In this document: positions 10,077 through 18,200 of the stretch, piece by piece
How the letters are laid out: each line of letters begins with the position of its first letter
How positions within the stretch are numbered: position 1 is the stretch's first letter
NCBI GenBank assembly: GCA_012838475.1
Contig: DUPE01000171.1
Location: 1-33,090, forward strand
Length of the DNA stretch: 33,090 nucleotides
DNA from: Clostridiaceae bacterium
GTDB lineage: Bacteria > Bacillota > Clostridia > Saccharofermentanales > DTU023
Direction of reading: 5' to 3'
The notes under the pieces: generated by a model
Told to the model about the DNA's origin: nothing
What the model saw: the letters and a program-made list of their open reading frames with translations, nothing else
The model's database searches: none
Made by a program: the position numbers and the translations under genes

Positions 10077-10835
10077 ATGACAGAAGAAGAAAGAACCGGC
10101 AAGAAAGATATTGATATGAAAGATTTGCCCCAAAAAGGCGAGAAATTCGTTCCTCAGCTTGAAACTCCGCTGCGCAAAAAAATTATTACAGTACCAGAAG
10201 CAATCTACAAGGCCTCCGGTTTAATGATCATGAGACGGAGAATAAAATCCGTACTTTTCACCACAGATATTGCCATCATGCGCAACAATAATGCCAATGC
10301 TCTTATGGTTGTATATCCCTTTACGCCGGAACTGATCATCACTCAGGCGGCCATGTCTGTCGCCAATGTTCCGGTCTTTGCCGGAGTTGGCGGGGGGACT
10401 ACAACGGGGAATCGTGCAATCGGCATAGCTTTTCAGGCAGAGTTGATGGGCGCAGCTGCAGTGGTAGTTAACAGCCCCACTTCTAATCTGGTAATTTCAG
10501 GTATGTGTCGCAGTGTGGATATTCCCGTCATAGCGACAGTAGCTTCCTTTTATGACGATATCGAAGGTAAAGTAAATGCAGGAGCCAGAATTCTAAACAT
10601 TTCCGGCTCCAAGGATACTCCGGAGCTGGTGCGAAAAGCCAGAGAGCTGGTGGGTCCTGAATATCCCATCATAGCAACAGGAGGTCCGACAGAAGACAGT
10701 ATTCTGGAAACTATAAGGGCAGGCGCCAACGCAATCACCTATACACCACCCAGCGTTGCGGAGATTTTCGCTGATACAATGCAACTTTATCGGGATCAGT
10801 CTGCTCAGAAGGCACTGGATCCCAAATTTGAGTAG
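10077..10835 (+). CDS. Uncharacterised TIM-barrel-like protein, resembling aldolase/ThiG-like folds
   Basis: 252 aa ORF with alternating beta/alpha pattern and phosphate-binding-like C-terminal motifs (IIATGGPTEDSILETIRAGANAITYTPPS). Confidence 0.65.
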   Translation: MTEEERTGKKDIDMKDLPQKGEKFVPQLETPLRKKIITVPEAIYKASGLMIMRRRIKSVLFTTDIAIMRNNNANALMVVYPFTPELIITQAAMSVANVPVFAGVGGGTTTGNRAIGIAFQAELMGAAAVVVNSPTSNLVISGMCRSVDIPVIATVASFYDDIEGKVNAGARILNISGSKDTPELVRKARELVGPEYPIIATGGPTEDSILETIRAGANAITYTPPSVAEIFADTMQLYRDQSAQKALDPKFE

Positions 10836-10932
10836 AAGCAAGAAGTCAAAAGTCCCATAATTTTGCCGGACCGATTTGGCAGTCGATTTTCAGTCCGTTA
10901 GTTAGTCCGTCAGTCCGTCCGTCCTTTAAATT

Positions 10933-11001
10933 TGGCTGTCTATCTTCGGTTCGATAGAGCTCCTACCGTTTGCTTCCGGAGCAAGGTGGAGTAAACAGCC
11001 A
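10933..11001. other. Predicted three-way-junction structure in the convergent intergenic region
   Basis: TGGCTGT (10933-10939) pairs perfectly with ACAGCCA (10995-11001), enclosing CTATC-ttcggttc-GATAG and CTCC-t-ACC-gt-TTGCT-tccgg-AGCAA-GGT-GGAG hairpins. Confidence 0.5.
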
Positions 11002-11022
11002 TCTTCAGTTCGCCTGGAACGT

Positions 11023-13512
11023 TCAGCTGTTTTCAGTCAGACCAAGCTCATGAGCCATAGCATCCCGCAGGCGATGCTTTTGGATTTTTCCGGCGGCATT
11101 CATAGGGAAGCTTTCGACGAAGACAATATAGCGCGGGACTTTGCTTTTTGCCAGACGTTCTCTGGTAAACCCGGTGAGATCATCCGGAGTTATAGCAGCT
11201 CCCTCTCTAGGGATGACACAGGCACAGACCTCTTCGCCGTATTGCCTGTCAGGGACCCCCACAACTTGCACGTCTCTGACATCGGGATGGGCATAGAGAA
11301 AATCCTCGATCTCCTTTGGGTAAACATTTTCACCTCCGCGAATTATCATGTCGCGGATGCGTCCGGTAATGCAGAAGTTCCCCTCGGGAGTCTGCTGGGC
11401 CAGGTCGCCGGTATGCAGCCAGCCATCATTATCAATGGCCTGTGCTGTCGCCGAGGGCATCTTGTAGTAACCCTTCATAATATTGTAGCCGCGAGCTACA
11501 AATTCTCCGTCTTGTCCCGGCGGCAATTCTGCTCCGGTCTCCGGATCGATGATGCGACATTCGACTTCCGGCAATGGGCGTCCCACGGTAGAAACGCGGA
11601 CTTCTATGGGGTCGTCAGCTGTACTCATGGTACAGCCTGGAGAGGATTCGGTCTGACCAAAGACGATAGTAATCTCAGTCAAATTCATCTTCTCCTGAAC
11701 TTGCCTCATTACACTGACCGGGCAAGGACTTCCGGCCATAATACCGGTCCTGAGCGAACTAAAATCAACTTGATCAAATTCCGGATGCTCCAGAATAGCG
11801 ATAAACATCGTGGGCACTCCGTTTACTGCAGTAATACGTTCCGTAGCGATAGCAGCGAGGGCAGTTCCGGCGTTGAAGTAGGGTACCGGATACATTGTAC
11901 TGCCATGGGTCATACTGGCGAGCATTGACAGCACCATGCCAAAGCAATGGAACATAGGAACTTGTATCAGTAAACGATCGGCTGTAGACAGATCCATGCG
12001 GTCGCCAATGCACTTGCCGTTATTGACAACGTTGTAGTGAGTAAGCATAACTCCCTTAGGAAAGCCGGTCGTCCCCGAGGTGTACTGCATATTGCAGACA
12101 TCATTAACATTGATGTTATGGGCGCGGCGCAAGACTTCCCGCTGTGGAACTTCTTCGTGCCTCTGTATGGCTTCGTTCCAGTTTTGGCAGCCTTGCATGT
12201 CGAAGCCTACCGTAATGATATTGCGCAAGAAAGGCAGGCGCCGGCTGTGCAGAGAAGCAGCAGGGTCTTTTCCCTTTAGCTCAGGACAAAGTTCCTGCAT
12301 GGTGGCAGCAAAATTTGAGTCGCGATTACGTTCGACCATGACCAGTGTGTGTGTGTCAGACTGGCGCAGGAGATACTCGGCTTCATATATTTTGTAATCA
12401 GTATTAACTGTGACCAGGACAGCACCGATCTTAGTTACTGCCCAAAAGGTGAGAAACCACTCCGGAACATTTGTCGCCCAGATGGCTACCTTATCGCCGG
12501 GTCTGACTCCCAAAGCGATAAACATGCGTGCTGCGCGGTCCACATCAGCACGAAAGTCGTTGTAACTGCGCGTATAATCTAGTGTCGTGTAGCGGATTAC
12601 CGTCTGATCCGGGAATATGTCTGCCATAGTGTCCAGCACTTGTGGCAGCGTTTGGTCAATCAGGCGGTCCTTTTTCCAAACATAACTGCCGGTATGACGG
12701 TTATTGCTGTAAAGATGGACGGGTGAGCGTACCGGGGCAGTAAACTGCGAAGTCCAGGCAGCAAAATGAACCAATACCACCTCCAGATCTCTAAGACCTG
12801 GCAGCCAGTCCGGCGACCATTCACAAGAAATAAAGCCATCGTAATTGATTGAACTCAAGGCGAGAAACACTTCGTCTAGAGGGAGATCACCTTCTCCTAC
12901 CAACCTTTGCTCGCTGCCGGCCGCATCTCGGAGATGGACATGACGGACATAAGCACCCAGCTCACGAATAGTTGTTTCGGGAGATTCACCGGCCTGACAG
13001 CTGTGTGGCACATCCCATAATGCCGCCAAATAGTCATCAGCAAAAGAGTCCAGAATCTGACACAGGGCTTTTGAATCAGCATAAGGACCGATGGTTTCTA
13101 CTAGCACTGTGATGCCGTATTCTTTAGCTATAGGCAGGATCTTCTCCAGCGCCGTACGAGTCGAAAAACCCTCATCATTATCAGGACGCAGAGTGCGTAC
13201 CCGCAAAGCAGGGCTCTGAATAGCGGCAGCAAATTCAATCGCATCGCGAAAACCTTGTTCGACTGCGAAATCAGTTGCTACGTCTTGCAGTTCACCGGCG
13301 GCGTCAACACAAGGGATTTCCAGCTGCAGATTAGCCAGCTGGCGTACAGCCGCACGTATCCTTTCGCGATCACTCAGTCCGAGCTGCCAGACAGCCTGCT
13401 GAGCGGTATCGTAATAGAGTTCAATGCCTTTATAGCCCAGCTGTCGGGCAAGATCTACAAAGTCGGACCAGCTATGTTCCTGCCAGCCTTTGGTAGAAAA
13501 TGAACGTTTCAT
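11023..13512 (-). CDS. Fusion: N-terminal sugar phosphate isomerase/epimerase-like TIM barrel plus C-terminal AMP-dependent acyl-CoA synthetase
   Basis: N-term about 275 aa retains AP-endonuclease-2-like positions (VLVETIG, LWDVPHS, VRHVHLRD, ISCEWSPDW). C-term has MQYTSGTTGFPKGVMLTH, VFGQTESSPG, DGWLHTGDL, GRIRDMIIRGGENVYPKEIE, AAGKIQKHRLR. Confidence 0.85.
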   Translation of the reverse strand: MKRSFSTKGWQEHSWSDFVDLARQLGYKGIELYYDTAQQAVWQLGLSDRERIRAAVRQLANLQLEIPCVDAAGELQDVATDFAVEQGFRDAIEFAAAIQSPALRVRTLRPDNDEGFSTRTALEKILPIAKEYGITVLVETIGPYADSKALCQILDSFADDYLAALWDVPHSCQAGESPETTIRELGAYVRHVHLRDAAGSEQRLVGEGDLPLDEVFLALSSINYDGFISCEWSPDWLPGLRDLEVVLVHFAAWTSQFTAPVRSPVHLYSNNRHTGSYVWKKDRLIDQTLPQVLDTMADIFPDQTVIRYTTLDYTRSYNDFRADVDRAARMFIALGVRPGDKVAIWATNVPEWFLTFWAVTKIGAVLVTVNTDYKIYEAEYLLRQSDTHTLVMVERNRDSNFAATMQELCPELKGKDPAASLHSRRLPFLRNIITVGFDMQGCQNWNEAIQRHEEVPQREVLRRAHNINVNDVCNMQYTSGTTGFPKGVMLTHYNVVNNGKCIGDRMDLSTADRLLIQVPMFHCFGMVLSMLASMTHGSTMYPVPYFNAGTALAAIATERITAVNGVPTMFIAILEHPEFDQVDFSSLRTGIMAGSPCPVSVMRQVQEKMNLTEITIVFGQTESSPGCTMSTADDPIEVRVSTVGRPLPEVECRIIDPETGAELPPGQDGEFVARGYNIMKGYYKMPSATAQAIDNDGWLHTGDLAQQTPEGNFCITGRIRDMIIRGGENVYPKEIEDFLYAHPDVRDVQVVGVPDRQYGEEVCACVIPREGAAITPDDLTGFTRERLAKSKVPRYIVFVESFPMNAAGKIQKHRLRDAMAHELGLTENS

Positions 13513-13532
13513 AGCAATTCAATCCTCATATC

Positions 13533-14966
13533 TTATCTGCTCTGTATACTTTCTTCGTTAGCGATTTTATTCAGAGCGTTGACATAAGCACGGATACTCG
13601 ATCCGATAATATCAGTTGACAAACCCGTTCCTGAAAACAACAGTCCTTTATAGCGCAGGCGTATGAAGGCCTCACCCAGAGCTTCATGTCCTTGAGTTAT
13701 GGCCCTTATCTGAAAATCATCCAGCTCAAAGCGATGTCCGACGATGCGTTCTATGGCACTGAAAGCGGCATCAATCGGTCCGTTACCGGAACCAAGCCCT
13801 TCTAAGATCCCGCCTTCCAACCCCAGTCGGATCTGACAGAAGGCACCGGCGCTGGTCTCAGTTACTGCGTAGTGTTCCAGAGTGTAGGTGGGACTTACCT
13901 GCATAGAAGTTTCAGCCACGATTACGTCCAGTTCATGCAAACTGACGGATTTGCCTGCGGCGATTTCTTGAAAGGCTTCATAAACTCTGAGCTGGTCTTC
14001 CGCATTGAGTGTATAGCCCAACTGCTGAATCGCCGCATTGATAGTGTCGGCACCATCTTCGCTGGTGAAAACGTGTTCAGATTCCTCAGCTGTAGCTTCG
14101 GGCAGACCTTTTCCGCTTACTGCTGCCGGGCTGCGTTCTGAATCCGGTGTTGCCAGTACCAGAATCTGATCTGCCAGATGTTCCGCTAAAGTCGCCTCCA
14201 GCCTCGTTTTAATCGGCAAATCACTGCGTAGCCTTTCCAGGCGTGCAAGATTAATAGTATTGCATATGCCTGACGCACCGATAACGCTGGTTTTGAGTAC
14301 AGAAATGCCTGCATCCAGCGCTGCCAGTGAATTAGCTTCAGCCAAACTTACATTGCTGCCACATTGGACTCCGACAGGCACCTCCTGCAAACGAGGTATA
14401 TTTGCCAATTGTCTTTCAATGAAGGCGCTGAACTCGTAAGGTAGGTATCCATCCTGGCGATCACAGAAGGTGACACTGGTTGCCCCGGCGTCCAGAGCAG
14501 TATTAACCACCTCTTGCAGGAAATCTTCCCTGGCTCGGGTAGCATCTTCAGCTATAAACTCTACATCATTTGTGTGGTTGCGAGCCGCCTCAATCAGGGT
14601 TCTCGTCAACTCCAGCAGCTGCGACGGCTTCAAATGCAGCTCATACTCCATCATGACTGTTGACACAGGCAGCATCACCTGCAAACGGGCATCAGGCGTC
14701 TTCTCCAGCGCAGCGCAGGTCTGCTCAAGTTGTTCGGCGGTCACACCAACCGGAACGGCCAATCTGCTTTGCTTGAGTACAGCGGCAAGAGACTTAAGCA
14801 AAAGACTGTCCTCCTGTAGATTCTCGATTGGAGGGCAATCGATAATGTCAACACCCAGCTGATCAAATAGTCGGGCTATCTTGATTATTTTATTGAAACC
14901 CAAACCCGCATCAGCCAAGTGAGAGATTTCACGTAAAGTTACATCAGATATGTTCACAGTTTTCAT
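13533..14966 (-). CDS. LeuA-like protein (divergent HMGL-like domain plus alpha-isopropylmalate synthase regulatory domain)
   Basis: C-terminal LeuA-dimer-like domain (GSGNGPIDAAFSAIERIVG..GLSTDIIGSSIRAYVNALNKI). N-terminal TIM barrel with EFIAEDATRAREDFLQEVVNTALDAGATSVTFCDRQDGYLPYEF. Start reassigned from 15191 to ATG 14966 (AAGGGAG Shine-Dalgarno). Confidence 0.82.
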   Translation of the reverse strand: MKTVNISDVTLREISHLADAGLGFNKIIKIARLFDQLGVDIIDCPPIENLQEDSLLLKSLAAVLKQSRLAVPVGVTAEQLEQTCAALEKTPDARLQVMLPVSTVMMEYELHLKPSQLLELTRTLIEAARNHTNDVEFIAEDATRAREDFLQEVVNTALDAGATSVTFCDRQDGYLPYEFSAFIERQLANIPRLQEVPVGVQCGSNVSLAEANSLAALDAGISVLKTSVIGASGICNTINLARLERLRSDLPIKTRLEATLAEHLADQILVLATPDSERSPAAVSGKGLPEATAEESEHVFTSEDGADTINAAIQQLGYTLNAEDQLRVYEAFQEIAAGKSVSLHELDVIVAETSMQVSPTYTLEHYAVTETSAGAFCQIRLGLEGGILEGLGSGNGPIDAAFSAIERIVGHRFELDDFQIRAITQGHEALGEAFIRLRYKGLLFSGTGLSTDIIGSSIRAYVNALNKIANEESIQSR

Positions 14967-15079
14967 AATGGACTCCCTTCCTGGAGCTAAAGAATCGCAG
15001 ACCGGAGAGTGGACTGCGAAGCATGCGTGAAGTCTATCATATATGGCAAAGTCAGAGCAAACAATCTGTTTCTGCCTGC

Positions 15080-15107
15080 TTGACATAATTTGACAATTTG
15101 GTAAAAT
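15080..15107 (+). promoter_or_regulatory. Sigma-A-type promoter for T-box leader 1
   Basis: TTGACA (15080-15085), 16-bp spacer, TAAAAT (15102-15107). Confidence 0.6.
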
Positions 15108-15114
15108 CACTTCA

Positions 15115-15409
15115 ACGGTAGAGACGAAGACGGTGCTATGCTCAACTGTGCACAGAGAAACGGTGTATGCTGAGAACCGGGGACAGCGCATAGTGACCTA
15201 TCCCTTCTGAACCGGAGTGCTGAAATTGCAGCGACTGAATTGACGATTGATTGTCCGGTCGTCGTTGCCGAGATTAGGTGCTTCCGCGCAGGCTGCGTTA
15301 GTGCCGGAGGTTTGATGGAACCTCGCTGAGTGGTCGGCATTGAGCCGGCAATCTGAGTGGTACCGCGGGTCACGCCCGTCTCAGGCAAAGCTTGAGACGG
15401 GCGTTTTTT
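15115..15409 (+). ncRNA. T-box riboswitch leader 1
   Basis: GACGAAGA stem I start pairing with CCGgTCGTC, ACAGAGA, GGTG distal motif, CCGGAG, canonical T-box GAGTGGTACCGCGGG (15355-15369), then an intrinsic terminator. Confidence 0.92.
15373..15409 (+). terminator. Regulated intrinsic terminator of T-box 1
   Basis: Perfect 11-bp CGCCCGTCTCA/TGAGACGGGCG stem followed by TTTTTT. Confidence 0.88.
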
Positions 15410-15455
15410 ATTGCCTGCCAGGCTGTCGTGAATATGAGCATAAAGAGGAAAAACA

Positions 15456-17765
15456 ATGAGCCAACAAAACACCACTATCTTGATCAGGGATGTCGCACAC
15501 CGGCTGCGTGCCATGAGAGAACTCTCAGGCTATACCACCGCCGATATGGCTGCGAAAATCGGCACAACAGTTGAGGCATATGAGGATTATGAACAAGGCA
15601 TAAAGGATTTCCCCTTTTCCTTCCTGCACAAGGCCGCCAATGCCCTGAATCTGGACTTGACTGAACTGTTGGAAGGTCGTGACGCCACAACTTTGAGTGA
15701 CTATCAGCTCATTCGTCGTGGCAAAGGTCAGATAACTTCCGGCGGTGAAGGTGTAGAGATTTTTAGTCTGGCACCCTGGTTTCGTGACAAGCTGGCCGAG
15801 CCGTATTACTGCGTATACGAATACGAAGAAGCCTTGCAGGACAGGCCTATCGATCTAGTTACTCACAGTGGACAGGAGTTTAACCTGATTCTTAAGGGCA
15901 GCCTTAAGGTACAGATTGACGGGCATTTTGAAGTTCTCGATGAAGGCGATTCAATATATTACAACTCCGCCACCCCGCATGGCATGATTGCTGTCGGAGG
16001 CTCTGATTGTGTTTTTGTCGCTGTTGTGATTCCCGGGCCGGAGGAAACACCTGTTCCTTCAGTATATAAGGCTACGAAGGAAAGTGTTTTAAAGCCTCCT
16101 ACCCGTCTTGTCGCCGCACCGAATCCGGCAGCAAGATTCGTTCAGGTCGATGAAGACGAGCAAGGTAATCCAGTTGCCATTAAATACAGCAATGAGGAGA
16201 GCTTTAATTTTGCCTATGATGTTGTAGACTTCATTGCAGAGAAGGATCCCAACCGCTTAGCCATGCTGCATGTCGGCGTCGATCATCGGGAGCGTCGCTT
16301 TGATTTCAGGGATATAAGTCGCGAGTCGAATCGCGCTGCCAATTATTTCTATTCGCTTGGCATCCGGCGTGGCGATCATGTGATGATTTGCCTGAAGCGC
16401 CATTACCAGTTCTGGCCGATCCTCATAGCTCTGCACAAACTGGGTGCAACAGCTATTCCAGCCACCGACCAATTGCATAAACAGGATTTTGTCTATAGGT
16501 TTGAAGCGGGTAAGGTTAAAGCCATCATCTGTACGACAGATAATGAAACAGCCGTATTCGCAAAACAAGCCGGAGAAATTTGTCCTACTGTTGAGCATTT
16601 TATACTGGTTGACGGCAATGACAGCGGCAAAACCCTGGAAGGTTGGCTGGACTTTAATACTGAGGTTCAGCGATATCGCTCTGTCTATGATAGACCAGAC
16701 AATTCGCCTTGTGGCAGCGAGCCCGCCCTGGCATTTTTCACCTCGGGTACGACAGGGTATCCCAAGCTGGCTGTCCATGACCATAAGTATGCTCTTGGCC
16801 ATTACCTTACTGCCAGCCACTGGCATGGCGTAGAGCCGGATGGTTTGCATTTTACGGTTGCCGATACCGGCTGGGGTAAAGCCTTGTGGGGTAAAATTTA
16901 CGGGCAATGGCTATGTGCCGCACCGGTCTTCACTTATGACTTCGACCGCTTCGACGCAGATGACATGTTAACCATGCTGTCCCGCTATCCCATCACCAGT
17001 TTTTGTGCTCCTCCTACGATTTATCGCATGCTGATCAGAGAAGATCTCACTGCCTACGATTTGAGATCGGTCCGTGAGGCCACCAGCGCCGGGGAAGCAC
17101 TTAATCCTGAGGTTTTTAATCAGTTCTTCCAGGCTACAGGTGTCTCGATTAGAGAAGGCTTTGGACAAACCGAAACGACACTTTCTGTCGCAACTTTCAA
17201 AGGCACGGCGGCAAAACCGGGATCCATGGGCAAACCATCTCCATTGTATAAGATGAGTATAATTCGTCCGGACGGCACAAAAGCCAAGACGGGTGAGCCC
17301 GGCGAAATTGTTATCGATACCGGTGATGGCGCGCCCTGCGGACTCTTCCAGGGATATTATGATGAACAGTTCAAGACTGATCAGGTTTGGCATGATGGGA
17401 TCTATCACACAGGCGATCAGGCCTGGGAAGATGAAGACGGTTTCTATTGGTTTGTTGGCCGTAACGACGATATTATCAAGTCTTCCGGCTATCGTATAGG
17501 ACCCTTTGAAATCGAAAACGTCATCATGGAGTTGCCATATGTCCTCGAGTGCGGTGTCTCAGCAGTCCCCGACGAGCTGCGCGGGCAAGTGGTCAAGGCG
17601 AGCATTGTCCTGATTCTCGGCAAGGAAAAGAGTGAAGAGCTGAAAAAGGAGATCCAGAACTATGTGAAGGATAAGACCGCTCCTTACAAATATCCTCGTG
17701 TTATTGTCTTCCGTGACAGCCTGCCCAAGACTGTCAATGGTAAGATCCAGCGCAGCCAACTGTAA
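15456..17765 (+). CDS. XRE-family HTH / cupin / AMP-dependent acyl-CoA synthetase fusion protein (paralog 1)
   Basis: HTH LRAMRELSGYTTADMAAKIGTTVEAYEDYEQG; cupin HSGQEFNLILKGSLKVQI..DEGDSIYYNSATPHGM; ligase FFTSGTTGYPKLAVHDH, EGFGQTETT, YHTGDQAWEDEDG, C-terminal PKTVNGKIQRSQL. Confidence 0.9.
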   Translation: MSQQNTTILIRDVAHRLRAMRELSGYTTADMAAKIGTTVEAYEDYEQGIKDFPFSFLHKAANALNLDLTELLEGRDATTLSDYQLIRRGKGQITSGGEGVEIFSLAPWFRDKLAEPYYCVYEYEEALQDRPIDLVTHSGQEFNLILKGSLKVQIDGHFEVLDEGDSIYYNSATPHGMIAVGGSDCVFVAVVIPGPEETPVPSVYKATKESVLKPPTRLVAAPNPAARFVQVDEDEQGNPVAIKYSNEESFNFAYDVVDFIAEKDPNRLAMLHVGVDHRERRFDFRDISRESNRAANYFYSLGIRRGDHVMICLKRHYQFWPILIALHKLGATAIPATDQLHKQDFVYRFEAGKVKAIICTTDNETAVFAKQAGEICPTVEHFILVDGNDSGKTLEGWLDFNTEVQRYRSVYDRPDNSPCGSEPALAFFTSGTTGYPKLAVHDHKYALGHYLTASHWHGVEPDGLHFTVADTGWGKALWGKIYGQWLCAAPVFTYDFDRFDADDMLTMLSRYPITSFCAPPTIYRMLIREDLTAYDLRSVREATSAGEALNPEVFNQFFQATGVSIREGFGQTETTLSVATFKGTAAKPGSMGKPSPLYKMSIIRPDGTKAKTGEPGEIVIDTGDGAPCGLFQGYYDEQFKTDQVWHDGIYHTGDQAWEDEDGFYWFVGRNDDIIKSSGYRIGPFEIENVIMELPYVLECGVSAVPDELRGQVVKASIVLILGKEKSEELKKEIQNYVKDKTAPYKYPRVIVFRDSLPKTVNGKIQRSQL

Positions 17766-17802
17766 CCCGGGGAGAACAGTCGGGCAAGAATTTTGAATTA
17801 GC

Positions 17803-17839
17803 GCCTTGCTTCCCGGTTCTCATCTGTGCTAGTATATCG
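17803..17839 (+). promoter_or_regulatory. Possible promoter of T-box leader 2
   Basis: TTGCTT, 18-bp spacer, TAGTAT upstream of the leader. Confidence 0.35.
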
Positions 17840-17844
17840 AACTA

Positions 17845-18127
17845 TAACGGCTTTGATGGAGAGTTCGTCGAGCCCGGATCTGTTACAGAGAATGCGGGAA
17901 ATGCACATTGGTGCCAGCTGAGAACCGCGACAGAGAGGCTAGACGGAGGTCGCTCCGGAGCTGGAGAGCAGAAAGCGTCTAAACGAGACGTCAGTAGATC
18001 TCTTCCGATTTGACCGCGTTAAGATCCAAGACCGACAGGTCTGAGAGGCGGCTGTTAAGTCGCAACTTGAGTGGTACCGCGGGTTCAGCCCGTCTCAAGA
18101 AGTAATTATCTTGAGACGGGCTTTTTT
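17845..18127 (+). ncRNA. T-box riboswitch leader 2
   Basis: GATGGAGAG, CAGAGA (17886-17891), GGTG, CCAGCT/AGCTGG stem, CCGGAGC, GAA + candidate specifier, AGTAG, CCG, canonical GAGTGGTACCGCGGG (18069-18083) and terminator. Confidence 0.92.
18088..18127 (+). terminator. Regulated intrinsic terminator of T-box 2
   Basis: Perfect 13-bp GCCCGTCTCAAGA/TCTTGAGACGGGC stem followed by TTTTTT. Confidence 0.9.
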
Positions 18128-18200
18128 ATTGTTTGACAGGCCCTATTACAGACATCGGAAATCAACCTTTGCGGGGGTCTGATTCGACAGGGAGGACACA

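Noticed and set aside
10890-10924. Short repeats of the type AGTCCGT (CAGTCCGTTAGTTAGTCCGTCAGTCCGTCCGTCC)
   Set aside because: Local slippage-like low-complexity sequence; no CRISPR-like spacing and no coding context.
11050-11928. 292-aa plus-strand ORF
   Set aside because: Antisense to the acyl-CoA synthetase domain; no domain pattern.
15130-15171. Direct repeat ACGGTGCTATGCT / ACGGTGTATGCT
   Set aside because: Both copies lie in T-box stem I and are adequately explained as part of that structure, so not treated as a separate element.
15107-15514. 135-aa minus-strand ORF
   Set aside because: Covers the T-box leader and its promoter on the opposite strand; no domain and structure is explained by the RNA.
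16257-16907. 216-aa minus-strand ORF
   Set aside because: Antisense to the first XRE/cupin/ligase gene, whose coding frame has clear motifs.
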